This document shows, piece by piece, positions 8,956 to 21,567 of a DNA stretch of 64,000 nt (positions are counted from its first letter, which is position 1; each line of letters opens with the position of its first letter). The notes below the pieces were generated by a model, which was given only the letters and a program-made list of their open reading frames with translations, had not been told where the DNA came from and made no database searches. Position numbers and translations under genes: made by a program. Source of the DNA: Epiperipatus broadwayi (lineage: Eukaryota; Onychophora; Udeonychophora; Euonychophora; Peripatidae); the NCBI GenBank assembly GCA_028023455.1, contig JAQFVV010000111.1:2421909-2485908 (forward strand), read 5' to 3'.

Positions 8956-11900
8956 CTTATTATTGTGATCTCAGTATGCACATACAGTTAAAATAGTTCC
9001 TGTCTTTGAAAATATTGCGGTAGCAGTTTTTAATAGATTTAGGTAACATATATCTATATTTAAATTACTGTTTTAATTGCTGTCTTAATTTGTTCTGTAT
9101 ACATTGGGAGGTTATTTGAGAAATGCTTTAAAGAGATGAATTCAAACGTTTTACTGGGAATATTTAACAAAGTAATTACAAGATAGATTATAGAGATGCA
9201 TAACCTCCTATTAATTTGATATATATCCTTGCGAAGTTTAGCTTTTTGAAAATCATTTTTTCCCTTGATTTGGAGAATACTTTTAAATTATATCAGTTAA
9301 ATTTATATTTGTTTTTATTTAATTTGTCTGTCTGTGAAATCTTGTAATTCAATTTTCATCTGTTTTTTAAAGTAGTTGAACTTTAACATACATATGAAAT
9401 CCCAGTGATAATATATTTTAGTGGAGTTTGCAAATAATTTTAATATAAAAGGCGAAAAACATCTAATTTTTTAATATTTGTAGAAATTTAGCAGTCTTTA
9501 TAGTACTGCCATCTAGTGGTATTATTATAGAAAGAAAGTATGATTTATAAATAAATAAATAAAAAATTAAAAACAGAAATGAAAAGTTGGCAATAATGAA
9601 TTAGTCCTTTTCCTAATCATATTTTATCAATAGCTAAATTGTTCTTGAATTTTGGTATGGCCTTCTTTATACTATAATCAGAATTTCTTATTATTATTAT
9701 TATTACTATTGATGCTTTAAATAAAAAAAATAGTGGATTCTTTTCTACTCTTCACTTTTGATTTTAGTTTCTCATTTTTATCCTTATTTGTATGCAATAT
9801 TTATAAAACTACTTATTTTTATTTTTTATAATCAAATTAGATGTTAAATTATAATGCTAATATGAACTTTTCATATGATTTCTTTTCAAATTATCTATAG
9901 TTAATTCATCAAATATCAATATTTCGTTCTAAATGAGTGATTAACGTCTATTTTCAGAATCTATTCAAATGAACACTCTTGTCATTGGCATTTATAATTA
10001 TATTAAATATTTACAAAACTATGTATTTTGGTTTGCTAAAACATTTGACATTTTTTGGGGGAGACTTCTTTATGCCTTAAAATATCTATGTTTACCATAT
10101 TTAAATCATTATAAATCACATTATCACTCTCTACCATATTTCCCTCAAATATGAATTTGCATTAATAAAACAAAATTGAATCAGTCTTATATATTAGTGT
10201 TGATTTTGACGTAGTTAATTGCATAGTTTATTACAAATAAATTACTTCTGAAATAGAATCTTTATGTACGAGTTGATTATGTTATAGACTACCAACTTGC
10301 TAATGACCTAATAAATTATATTTATTGATGATAAATTGAAGATTTTCTCGGACAAAATTTAATTTTTTGATTCCACTACATAGGTGTATTTGTTTGAAGA
10401 ATTATAATAGCATATAAATATTTTGTCTAGATCTCTCTGATAAACTTTGATATAAATATTTTTTAAAAAACTTTTAAAATCTGCTTTATAAGTGTTCTTA
10501 GAATTTTAAAAAGAAAAATAATGGTGAAGCATTTTACAATTTAATTGCTATCTATTGTGAATTCTGTAATAGGAATAAAGAATGCTACTGATTCTGAGGA
10601 TGTTTCAACCGACCTTCCAAGAAATAAAATATTATAAAGAAACTCACTGGGAAAATGGTCATAAGTTTTAGAAAATAGGTATTTAATTTCAATACTTTTC
10701 AGATTCCCCCCCCCCCCCCGTTTTTTAAGATATTCTTTAATAAAATGTGACCTGTTCTGTTAAAATCACAAAGTTCCATTGGGGTTCAAGAGGCTCTTTT
10801 TTAGTTTCAATTTATTGTCTTATGACTTTGTGAATCAGTAGATGTTTTTTTCTATTTTTAATTATTAATTAGTTGTAGTTGTGAAATGCTGTATGAAGGA
10901 AAGTTTTTTGGGAACCAAAGAACTGGTTCTTTGATTTTTCTTGGTCCTTTGCCTTTTTTTTTTTTATCATCTGAATTTTAAGTTGTTTGATCCTTTGCTT
11001 TGATATTTAGTTAAAATAGTTACAACTTAATTTGTTTAATGTAATTCCATTATTGTCACTATTTTCATCTTCATTTTGTTCTTTGTCTAATAAGGAATGA
11101 AAATAAATTTTAAAATTTTAAATTAGTAGATAAATAGTTTTATTTTTATATGCAGATATATTTTTTAATTTTAATGTGAAAATTTACACATTACACTATG
11201 TAGTGTGATCTAATAATCATTATCTTACAATTCATGTATGTTAACACTATTAGCAGTGGTGAATACGTGTGTTTGTGTAATTTACTAGTTTTGTCTTTGT
11301 AGTGTCACTGGTTTTAGTCCATTTGATAATTCATTAAAAATTTAATTCTGAGATTGACAAGTGGCTAATAAAAACTATCTTCTGGTATATGTCACTCATT
11401 CAAAGACTGTGAAAACAAAAAAGAATCTGAGTCGCAAGTGACTCCTTTTTATTTTAGCATAACGAGTTCCACATCATTTTCAAAACCAAGTGGCAGAAAA
11501 TATGTAATAAAATTTGTAATTCTTCTTATTTGAAATATGAATTTGTACCTTCATATAATGCAGTACACAAGTCTATGTGTGCATTCTTCCAGAAAGTTAT
11601 CAAATAATTGTAAGCAGCCTGGAAAATGGAATCATCATTTAGATATCATAAAGGTATTGGAAGAGTTACCCTATAACATTCAGAAAATATCATGATGAAT
11701 TTAATATCATAAGATCATATCTTCATTTGATTGGTCTCTTATGAAGCGAGTAAAAAGTAATAGGTTTATTTTAAAAAATGAATTTTATAATGGATTCAAT
11801 TATGATTTTTGCAATTGACAAAGTCCATTTACATCTCGCTCATTCTAAAAAAGTGTACAAGTTAGAAGATAGCATAAAAGAATGACATATTTCATATATT

Positions 11901-12167
11901 GGTATTTTTCAAATTAATTAGGGAAACTCACCTTTAATATAAAAAACAATAAACTCACCTTTAATTTTTTTCATCTTTTTCAGGAATGTCATAGTCATTA
12001 CAAAGAGTTTCTAATAACAGATGTACATATGTATATATATTATATGTAAATATTATTGCTAATGAATTTCAGAAAGCTATTTTGCATTGCAATTATTTTT
12101 AAAATATGTACTTTTTATTATTTGTTAAAATTTTATGGAAGTATGTAATAATGATTTTTTTTCTTTT
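8956..12167. other. No gene identified; AT-rich intergenic DNA
   Basis: I find no recognisable coding sequence. There are a C-run (10706-10719), several A/T runs and TAT microsatellite stretches. The motif GCCATCTAGTGG near 9509 is of a kind often seen at repeat termini, but I could not define an element. Confidence 0.6.
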
Positions 12168-12169
12168 TT

Positions 12170-12425
12170 AGTTATGAATTTTGAAAAGAAAATTAAAAAG
12201 TAATATATACGAATATATGAAGGAATAAACAATTGCAATCCTAAACTGGATTCCAAAAGATTGTAAAAGACCCAGAAAGAGACCACATATGAGATGGATG
12301 AATGAAATAAGAAAGTGTGCAGGGGTGATGTAGAGAAGAGAAGCTAAAGATCGGAGAAGATGGATTGAACTTGGAGAGACCTTCATCCTGTAGTGGATTG
12401 ATAATGATTGATGATGAAGGAATGC
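12170..12425 (+). pseudogene. RTE retrotransposon 3' end
   Basis: The segment from CTAAACTGGATTCC to the GATTGATGATGA tail aligns with the last 50 codons and tail of the RTE at 39180-42126 (LNWIPKDCKRPRKRPHMRWM, then NEIRKCAGV and WRREAKDRRRW-like sequence with two stops). It keeps a Lys/Arg-rich block that the longer copy has lost. It is a typical 5'-truncated LINE insertion. 12430-13120 shows no identifiable feature. Confidence 0.8.
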
Positions 12426-13127
12426 AAAAAAAGTAAAAGAGAAGATATAAAAATAACTATCATTGGATTATAACATTATTATTATACCACCTTTATCAGT
12501 CATTGTAATTATTGCCAAAAGTACACACTTTATTTCTAGAATAGGAGTGCTAAAAGCTATGTATTTAAAAGTAAATTATTTTCTTTTTGCAAATTTATTT
12601 TTGAATAGAACTTTAATTAGTATTATTGCAAGAAAATCATTAAGAAAATGCTATACATGTTTAAAAGAATAGGATTTATTTTTGTACAGATTACTAGTTT
12701 TCATCAGCATTAAGTTTTTGAAACAGTATAAAGATTTTAGTGTGATTTTAATTTTATTTTTTGAATCTCACATAATGATACTAGCAATGAATAAAGTTAA
12801 TCTAAAAAAACAAATATACTTTAAATGCTTTGATGCCAAAATCATGGTTAACAACAACAAAAACCTTATGATGCTAAAACATAAAGAATTTTTGGCTTTT
12901 TAAAATTACTTTTACACTTACAGAACTTCCTAATAGTAATATCTGGGAATATCAAAAGAGAGTCAACCAGGTTGTCAACTTTTAGAATGGATGATTTTAA
13001 ACAAGATGCTATTTACTTTATAATGTCAAATAAAGAGGGATTTTTGATTCAAAGAGATAGGGAACAAATATTCATATTTTGCTTTGACAAATAATGGTTC
13101 CTTTCTAGCTAACATGATCCAATTATA

Positions 13128-13425
13128 CAAGCAAAACTCTCCATACAGTAGTGCCACCCTGTGCCAATCAGAGTAATCAGTGGATGTCAGAAGGCTTGTG
13201 CATAAAATCCCCATCTAGTGCCTACTCATCCAATATCCACAGACTAGGTTCTGGCTTGCGGCCTTCATCAGTGAGTAGCCTTGGATCTGAGAGCACTGCA
13301 CCTAGATCTTAAGATCTAATGCAACCCTCCAGCAGCCACCTTTTATCATTATTTAACTACTGTATGGAGAGTTTTTGCATATAAGTTATGCACTAGCATA
13401 AGAGATGGTGATTATGTGATATTTA
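13128..13425. mobile_element. F1 element copy
   Basis: It begins GCAAAACTCTCCATACAGTA and ends with the complementary terminus and the ATGGTGATTATGTGAT tail. The middle includes the hammerhead-like segment on -, with CTGATGA kept (13266-13272) but GAAAC mutated. The imperfect flanks CCAATTATA and CCAGTTATA could be an aged target-site duplication. Confidence 0.6.
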
Positions 13426-13439
13426 ATGACCCAGTTATA

Positions 13440-14623
13440 ACTACTTTTGCAGTTCTCATTTTTCTGAGAGTTCTCTTTCTGAAATGGAATTTAATGAGAG
13501 GCAATATGCTGAATATTTTAATTGAATAAAATAAATTTTAACACATTGGTAGCAATAGTGGCCAGAAAATCTTCCCAGAATTGGGAAAAAAATCAATAGT
13601 GCTCTTTATGGATAATTTTGGTCTACCCAAGATTGCTGACAAATAGAAAATAATTTAATAATGGCATAAAGAATGGAAAAGCAAAATTTTACAAGATTTA
13701 GTTGTAATGTCTATGCTATGTGTAAAAATAGATCTAAAAGAATTATTACCCATCATTCCTTATGAATTTGCAGTTATTATTAGATAAATGATAGAATGAT
13801 AAAAATCATTATTAATGCAAAATTACAAACTTATTTTTAATAACATTCCTCTACTATCAATTCAAAAACTGCATGTTGGTGAGTTTGGACGAAGTTTGAT
13901 TGTCTTAAAACATGGAAGGCCCTAAGAGCAAATAACATACTTTCACAGTTTCTAAAAATAAGGACCTAAAGTCAAAATATAACTGGGAAAAACAATTTAA
14001 TATTATTTATACAAAATTCAAAAAGTTTGTCATAAAAACTATCTTAATACCTACAAAAACATTGCACTGATCCTAAAAATTATCACCCAATATATTTTAT
14101 GTAATTTTCCTCCAAGTTTTGACAGAATCATGTTAATAATTTTGTTGTTAGTAAGTTTTCTGTAGAGTTGACTACATGTATGCCAGGAATAAGTAATTAT
14201 GAATGAATTTTAACTTTTAGGAACTCATACTGAAAAAGGTTTCCAAAATAAATTGAAATATGTTACATCTATTGTTCATATAATCTCAGCTCATGATTCT
14301 ATTCAGAAAAATGATCTAAGATGCATAAATACAGAAAAATAGTTGATTATTTAAAAAATGCTTACAAATAGAAAAATTCAAGTAACACTAAATTATAATA
14401 TTATATGCAAATTTTATGTAAATGTATCAGAATTTCATTCTCTATTCATTATTGAGAATGTAGGAAATTAACATATGTTAATATCACTTTCTCATTTAAA
14501 AGATATAACTCTCCTTAAATAGAAAAGTCTCAATAAAATAAGGAAAAGGTTGAAAATCTTTTTCAAAGGCATGGATTTTATTCCAAATCCAATAAAGACA
14601 GTATACTCAATTTTTATTTAAAC
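13440..14623. other. No feature identified
   Basis: AT-rich sequence without a recognisable ORF product, repeat boundary or RNA gene. Confidence 0.5.
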
Positions 14624-15192
14624 AACAAGGAAGTATATAGTCAAAATAAGAGTCATAGATCACATGACCCTATTTCTTAAGCTTGCAAGTTATAAACAAT
14701 GAGGATTGCCAATTCCTCTACAAGCTTGTAGAGGAATTGGCAATTCCTCATTGTTTATAACTTGCAAGCTTTAGAGATAGGATCATGTGATCTTTGACTT
14801 TAATTTTGACTATTTATAGTCTCTGCCATAAGTCTTATGCAATTTTATATTGCTAAGATTACTAATGTATGGTATGGCTGAAGATCTATCAGCTCCACAT
14901 AGCTATTTGAGTTGAATAGCTGGGTTTGAAGACATGTAGATGTCTGAAATTTTCAGATTTTCCACTCAATAGATAACTTTTAGATAAGTGTTTGGGTTTG
15001 GGTTGGTATTTTTAGATCTAGTGTCTGAACCTACCCTGACACCTCTCTGAGGAGTGCCAAAGCACGAAACCATGGTCAGGGGTTTGGGGAGGGGTTCCTG
15101 ACAGAGATATTTTAAGTGCTGGCTCTGGCTAAGCATTTATCATAAGCTTGTAGAGGAATTGGAAATCCTCATTGTTTATAACAAGGAAGTAT
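14624..15192 (+). mobile_element. Hammerhead-bearing retroelement with 13-bp TSD
   Basis: The element (14637-15179, 543 bp) lies between perfect direct repeats AACAAGGAAGTAT (14624-14636 and 15180-15192). Its left 176 bases (14637-14812) are a palindrome with no spacer, centred between 14724 and 14725 in CAAG|CTTG. The inner right arm of that palindrome recurs in direct orientation at the 3' end (15142-15179). Between them lies a full hammerhead ribozyme (15041-15083). No ORF. Flanking repeats around a hammerhead resemble the pseudo-LTRs of Penelope-like elements and the layout of animal retrozymes. Confidence 0.75.
15041..15083 (+). ncRNA. Hammerhead ribozyme, type I, canonical core
   Basis: In order: stem I ACCTCT (15041-15046), CTGAGGA (15047-15053), stem II GTGC with loop CAAA and GCAC (15054-15065), GAAA (15066-15069), stem III as the palindrome ACCATGGT (15069-15076), cleavage base C (15077) and stem I AGGGGT (15078-15083). 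Stem I pairs over all 6 positions with one G-T wobble. The first stem II pair is the preferred G-C and the cleavage triplet is GTC. Every invariant core base is present. The 8-nt palindrome leaves almost no loop, so two transcripts are expected to pair through stem III and cleave as a dimer. Confidence 0.87.
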
Positions 15193-16569
15193 CTCTTAAA
15201 TATAATTCTTTTGCAAAAATAGATTTAAACACAATCCTGCACTATGCAATTTAGGAATAAATATTGAAGGATTATAATCTTAAGTTATTTTCTTCATTTA
15301 TCAAAGATTAGATCAAAATTAATTTTTAGTAATAACTTCCATGAAAATCTGCTTGCACTATCTGGAGTTATGATCTTAAGTAGTGTACAGATATTTTCAT
15401 AAGCATTAGCACATTTTGCCAGTCAATACTGTGTACTGATTAGAAAAAAAAGTTTTCACACAATTTGTGTGGATACTCAAATGTATTACAGATATATTAT
15501 TTACCACCTAAGATTAATATGACATGAATATTTTTTAGTTTTCTGCAATCTAAAATCAAAGAATTATAATACAAATTAAATTTTGAGGTTTTAACCAATT
15601 TTTTTTTTCAAATATAATCCCAAAGCTTTCTGAATTTGATCTTAAATTCATTATCTATTTCATAAATGAAAATTAGCAACCATTGATTTATATAATTAAG
15701 GACAAACATAGCCATAAACTATAAATAATTACTTTTTAAGTAATAGGTTTTTTTTCTGAAAAATAATATAATTTTTTATTACATAGGTGACATCTGCTAT
15801 ATTTTAAACACCATCAGCAAGCAAAATAAAAGACATCAAGATAATGAAAATTATTGATGACTGAAATTTCAGCATTAATCTTCATTAATATTACATATTT
15901 GCTGCTAGTCTTGATTTTTCTAGTGTTTTTTTTCATAAAGGAATAATTTTGAAAATATAGAAATTGCCTGAAAAGCTCCAGGTGAGTAAATACATTTTTT
16001 GTGATAATATTTATTTATATATATGTATTATAAGAAAAATTGGGATTTTATCATGGAAATATTAGGTAATAACAGATGACATGTCTATAATACAGTAGTT
16101 TGCAATATTGATCCAATATCTGAGTACTTCTAGGGTACTGGTGATTAATATTTATGTTGAAACTTCAAAATATAAACAACGGTGTAATTTTTTTGTTTGT
16201 TTTACAGTATCAGTGAGCGGTTTTTGTTTTGAAATAATTACATCTTTTAAGAAATATGCTACAATTTTTTATTTTTCTGGGTGTTTAAAATTATGATTAG
16301 CCATTTATTAATTAATTATATTTTGTATAGATAAAACAACCTTTACATAAGTTATTCCATAAAAAGTCTGCTCCAATAATTGTCATAGTGAATTGTGCAT
16401 CAGACTTTCCAATTGTTAAAAATGTTTAATATTGTTCATTAGAGAATGGAAGGAAAAATACAATCTGAAATTCTTCATAATATATATTGTAAGTATATCT
16501 TTATAATCTAACCTTTATCACTAACTCCCAAATCCAGCTCAATTTTTTAAATTTTAGTTAATAACCAAC
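15193..16569. other. No feature identified
   Basis: AT-rich DNA. Short ORFs here have no recognisable family features. Confidence 0.5.
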
Positions 16570-17276
16570 TGCTGGGTCCGGTGGCACTCTATTGCCCACT
16601 GGATTGCAAATATATAAATAACACATATAATTACTAAATAATAAGGCAGCTCGGCAAGTAAGTTTAAATAACAAACATTTATTTACAGAGTTATATGGAG
16701 ATAATCAATCTTGTTTAATATATATAAATAACATGCTATATAAATAACAATAAGGGTGTCAAAGGCATACAAAATAATAATAAGATCAATATGACCTGTT
16801 ATATAGTTTCTAGGTTTACTTTTGAATGTCCGGAGGTAAACCTCCCCACAAGACTAAGTGAAGGAGGGAGATGACTGGAGCACCCAAGGAAATGGCACCT
16901 CTGCCTTTCAAGAGCTTCACTTAGCAAATGTCTTGTACCAGTTCTATTCTAGATCTATTTCACCCTCTCATTGTTTTTAGTGTAGACTCCCTTGATTAGC
17001 CATCCACTGTCCACATGGTGGTCATCTCTTGAGTTAACATTTTCGATCCCTGATCAAATAACGCAATTACCTAAGAATTGTCTATTTAAAGCAATGTTTC
17101 TATTATCATTAAATCTGATCAGGAACTAAACATTCAGGGTTGCAATGACATTGTTTACATTATCTTAATCCTTTGCTCATTTCTTGATAAGTTAGTTTAT
17201 AGTTTTTCCTTTAATTCAACTATTTAATTAGCCTAATTGCTCTTATAAAATATTGTGAATGCCAATGGCATTCACA
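16570..17276. repeat. Possible solo LTR
   Basis: A 707-bp block, less AT-rich than its surroundings in part, begins TGCTGGGTCCGG and ends GGCATTCACA, so it has TG...CA ends. It contains polyadenylation-like TTTATT/AATAAA motifs on both strands and the short palindrome GAATGCCA-TGGCATTC near its end. No matching second copy or clear target-site duplication is visible, so the call is weak. 17277-18490 shows CA/TA-rich simple sequence only. Confidence 0.3.
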
Positions 17277-18494
17277 CACATACATTTAGTTTACTATTAA
17301 AATATCATTTAATATCCTTACTTTGTGTATATATAAATATACACACACATTTAGCAATACGTTTAGTTTTACAATTGTAATATTATTTAACTCATAATAC
17401 GTATTTTGTGTATACAGAAATACACACACATTAGGCACCAACTAAACATATTTTCAATTATAAAATAAACAAACTCACACTTATATATATAGACACAACA
17501 AACTATAACTTTTTTTATTATACTGAGAAAGGATCAAAACAAACTGATTTTGCATATCTTTTAGAAAGATGAAAACCCCAATCAAAAGAAAATATTAATT
17601 AACCATCATACTAATATGTGTATGTATTACAATAAATGTAATATCTGCATATTTGACTTCATTTCAAAAGACTCTGACTAAGTAAACATGGTAATGACCC
17701 AATGTCAAACCAGTCACTAGGTAACCAAATACGGAAGATAAAAAAGCATAATTCTATTACGTGCTTTTACTTATAATCAAGATAATACGCATAACAATAG
17801 GCATATATATATATAAAGATGAAAAGAGAAAATGCAAGCACATTAAACAATGAAAGGTGAGGATAATAATAAAAATAAACTTAATTCTTTTCAGTCGTCT
17901 TTCTGGTTTTTTTCAAATAAGATATAATCTATATAGTATAAAATCAGAAATGTCGAACACTGCAATATAAAGAAAATGAATAGTTTTGTTTGAACACTTC
18001 AAAATACTTGCTGAGTTGTGATACAGCCGATTACAAGAAGCCATAATTATTAATTAAATAAAAACATTTTTAACAAAATCAAGCAAGCTTATATAAATCG
18101 CTGCTTTGAAATCTATTCTAAGAGATAACAACATATCGCTATGCCATCATTATCTATATTTAATTACTTAATACGTATTAGCATGTTATTAAGGTTTGTG
18201 AATTATTTTTATATCTCTTAGTTCGGTAACGAAATATGCTTTCTCCTCCCTAGTTTCATCATAAAGGAATATATACAGATTCAAAACTACTGTTGAAAGT
18301 CTTTTATTTATTTAAATATTGATGGAATTTAGTATTATATTTTTGAAAAGTAGGTTAATAAGGTTTTTTGTTTGTTGATATTCCATGAAGTAGTGTTGAA
18401 AGTCAGAGGAAATTTTTTTTAATTAAATGTAGTGCAATTCATTTTTCCCACCATCCGCCATTTTTCTAATTATCGCTTTGTTTTATTTCATAGG

Positions 18495-18780
18495 CATTTG
18501 AAAATTGCATTCATGATTTTTTTGTAATTTGTATTTTACTTATTTTTGATCGATTTTCGAGGGGGGGGGGGTTGTATATGTATTTTAGTGATTTCTGTTT
18601 TTGTAATTTGAATTTTAGAGCAATTTCAAAGATTTTTTCGTGATGCCTTAAGCATTTTAATCTTACATAGATTTCAGCGCTTTCTTGTTTTTTTAAGTTG
18701 TATTTTAGAGGATTTCAGAGATTTTTTGTTTGGCCTTAGGCATTTTAATTTTGCATTGATTTCAGTGATTTTGGATGGAA
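18495..18780 (+). repeat. Minisatellite, units of about 110 bp
   Basis: Degenerate units share TTTTAGAG-ATTTCA-AGATTTTTT, GCCTTA-GCATTTTAAT and ATTTCAG-G. About two and a half units are seen, preceded by a run of 12 G (18560-18571). 18790-19430 shows nothing identifiable. Confidence 0.5.
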
Positions 18781-19437
18781 ATTTATCGCTTGCATGCTTC
18801 TTGAGGGTTCTTGATGGGTACTGCGGCGTTGCCTAGCAGCACAGTACAGCTAACCAACTAGTAGTGAAATAAAGTAAATTGACAAAAAGAAAAAATATTA
18901 AAATGATTTATACAAAGTACTTTTTAAAAACAAGTAAAAGCTTATGGTGGTATTTATCATTACTATTTTTCAGTATGGTCAAGTATCTGCTAGATTTTAT
19001 TTTGTACCAGTTTTCTTACTGTGTGTGAGAAAAAAATAAAACCAAAGAAAAGAATCTAATTTTTTTTGTTCAAATATAACATTGTAGAGATAGCATTTAA
19101 AATGACAGATTTTTATTATACCTTAAAATATATAATATAGGAGGTTGAACACATACTTTCAAGCTCCATTCAGCCACTTCTCTATCTCAATTAAAAATGA
19201 GGACTTGAGTATGTTTAGTTATCTATTACTGTATTTAATAAAAACAATAAGCATTAAATTTATACAAATGGAATTGATAGTATTTTTCTACAGTTATACA
19301 CTTCCTCACAAATTAGTTACATGTAATTATAATACATTGTATTACAAATAAAAGCTAATATAAATATCATTAGTTACAATAAGTCATACAGAAATTATGA
19401 TATAGACTGGGGTAGCCTTTTTCATACCTAAATCCCC

Positions 19438-21438
19438 TTTCTTCACCATCAGGAGGAATTCTACTGTCCACTAAGCTTCTGGATGCATGTTTACACCAAT
19501 ATAGAAGACAGAATAAATAGCTACCAGGTATTTATAAAACACACATACTCCTCAGAGAAAAATTTCTATTCTATTATTGATTAGCTCATTAATTGGCTGT
19601 TCAATCATTTTTTATATCTATGTTTACTTGTCTTCTGTAATACATCAACACTTCCTCTTCTGACATACACACACACACACATTACCCCTCCTACTCCTGA
19701 GAACCGTGCAGACTGTTTATTTTAATTTTCTCTGGAGTAGCAAATATAGTCTTTTAGATAAGCTGGGAATTTGTGTTGATGTCGAAGTGTTTGGTACTTG
19801 GATATTCTATAGCACTTTGTTGTTGGGTCCATCATATCAGGTTCGTCCTCTAGTTCAGTATCAGTAATGGTGTGAGTCTCTGCACAATCTTGTTTTCAGT
19901 TTTGTTTGGGTTTTCACAACTTTCAGCAATAAGGTCTACATTTGTTTCAGCCCAGTTATTTCTAATATGATTAGCATCATGTTAGTAGATAATTCCTGTA
20001 GAGACTTGCTTTTCTATGATGTGGCCAAGATTACATTATTTGGCCCTTGATCCACACTTTCCATTGGTTATCTTTTATTCACATCTTTTCTCCAGCATCA
20101 TAGTTATTTATTGGAAATTTTTGTTGTTTGTTCCTTTCACAGGAGGATGGATAGTTTGTTTTTTAATTTCCTTTTCATAAATATTTCTGCTGACAATTTA
20201 CCAGTAGCTGTAGATGTTGTGATGTGTTGGTGCAACATCACTAAGTCCAGATCTTTTTTTGATGCTTGGGTAACTTAGCTTATTTAGAGTTAACTTCAAT
20301 TGTTGCACCACCTTCTCTGCCATTCCATTTGATTCTGGGTGGTAAGATGATGTTAGCACATGTTGTACTCCTTGCTCTTCCAAAAAGACTTTAAATTCAT
20401 TCCAATGAACCTGGTCCCATTATCGAAGATGAGTACCTATGGAGAACCATGATACGTAAAGATTTCTTTAGCAGTGTGTATAGTTTCTTTTGCACTTGTA
20501 TTTTTACAAGTTTATATTCTGTCTACTTTGAGGCAGCATCTACTAATACAAATATAATGTTACTATCTATTGACCACAATAATCAATATGTACATGGTTC
20601 CCTAGTCTATTTCTTTTAGGCTATGATGAATACTTTTTCTGAAGCAAGTTTTCAGTAGACTAACATGGTCTACACATTTTTATATGCTTTTCTATGTCAT
20701 TTCTCATGCCCATCCAGTATACATAGCTACAAGCCAGAGCTTTAACCCTCACCACATTAGGATATGCCATGGTGAATTAGTTTTAATACTTTTTCATAAT
20801 CTATAGGTGGAATCAAAACTTGGTTGTCTTTTATAATATATTGATTCAACATTGACAGTTGTTGGTGAGCCAACCATAGTGATTGGTTTTGATAAGGTGG
20901 GTATTTACTGGGCCATTCATCGCTAATCCACCTAATCAGCATTTTGTATTCTGTGGTAAATGTGGTGACATTTTTATTGTTAATTTACTCTGGCTTCCAA
21001 TGATTTAAAAAATTTATTCCCACTTGGAGTTTTGGAACTTTTCTATATTTACTTTGAATGGATTTTGTTCACTCATGAACGCTGGCCTCAACAAGCTTTT
21101 TGCTTAATTTTTCTTGTTTTGCCTCAAATAATTTGGAAAATTTATCCTTTACTTTTTCTACTCGTTTTCTTCATTATCAGCAGAAATTCTACTGAATTGA
21201 ATTCCATTCAGCTTCTGAATGCATGTTTACACTAATATAGAAAACACAAAATAAATAGCTACTAGGTATTTATAAAACACACACAGTTCTCAAGAGAAAA
21301 ACTTTTACTCTTCTATTATTGGTTGATTCATTAATTGCTTGTTCAATCATTTTCTATTTCTATGATTATTTGTTTTCTTTAACACATTAACATTTTCTTC
21401 TTTGACATCTTTAACACATTAATACTTCCTGTTCTGAC
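19438..21438 (-). mobile_element. Ty3/Gypsy retrotransposon, internally deleted
   Basis: Two direct repeats of about 230-270 bp (19438-19662 and 21170-21438) share GCATGTTTACAC, AATAAATAGCTAC, GGTATTTATAAAACACACA and the CTTCTGACA end. On - they start TGTCAGAAG and act as 3' and 5' LTRs. The internal region holds only integrase plus a possible Gag scrap next to the 5' LTR (LFEAKQEKLSKKLVEASVHE on -). Protease, reverse transcriptase and RNase H are missing, so the copy cannot move by itself. Confidence 0.75.
20160..20960 (-). pseudogene. Gypsy integrase remnant
   Basis: Reading on - with several frameshifts: an N-terminal segment ending QVLIPPIDYEKVLKLIHHGI (20757-20942); the zinc-binding region with a counterpart of GMRND-EKHIK-C-C (20640-20730); the core strand around HIDYCGP and VLVDAASK (20540-20620); and LTSSYHPESNGMAEKVVQQL (20198-20383), whose Glu in NGMAE is the last residue of the D,D-35-E triad. 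The order fits a single retroviral-type integrase of an LTR retrotransposon. Stops and frameshifts show it is dead. Confidence 0.75.
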
Positions 21439-21567
21439 TACACTCACATATAGCACAAATAAATAATGTTAATATAATCACTTCGTGTTTTCTCAAAATA
21501 ATACATAGGCAGTTTTAGAAAATTTTACATAATTTTAATAAAATTAAAATATAAAATGCTTTTCCTC

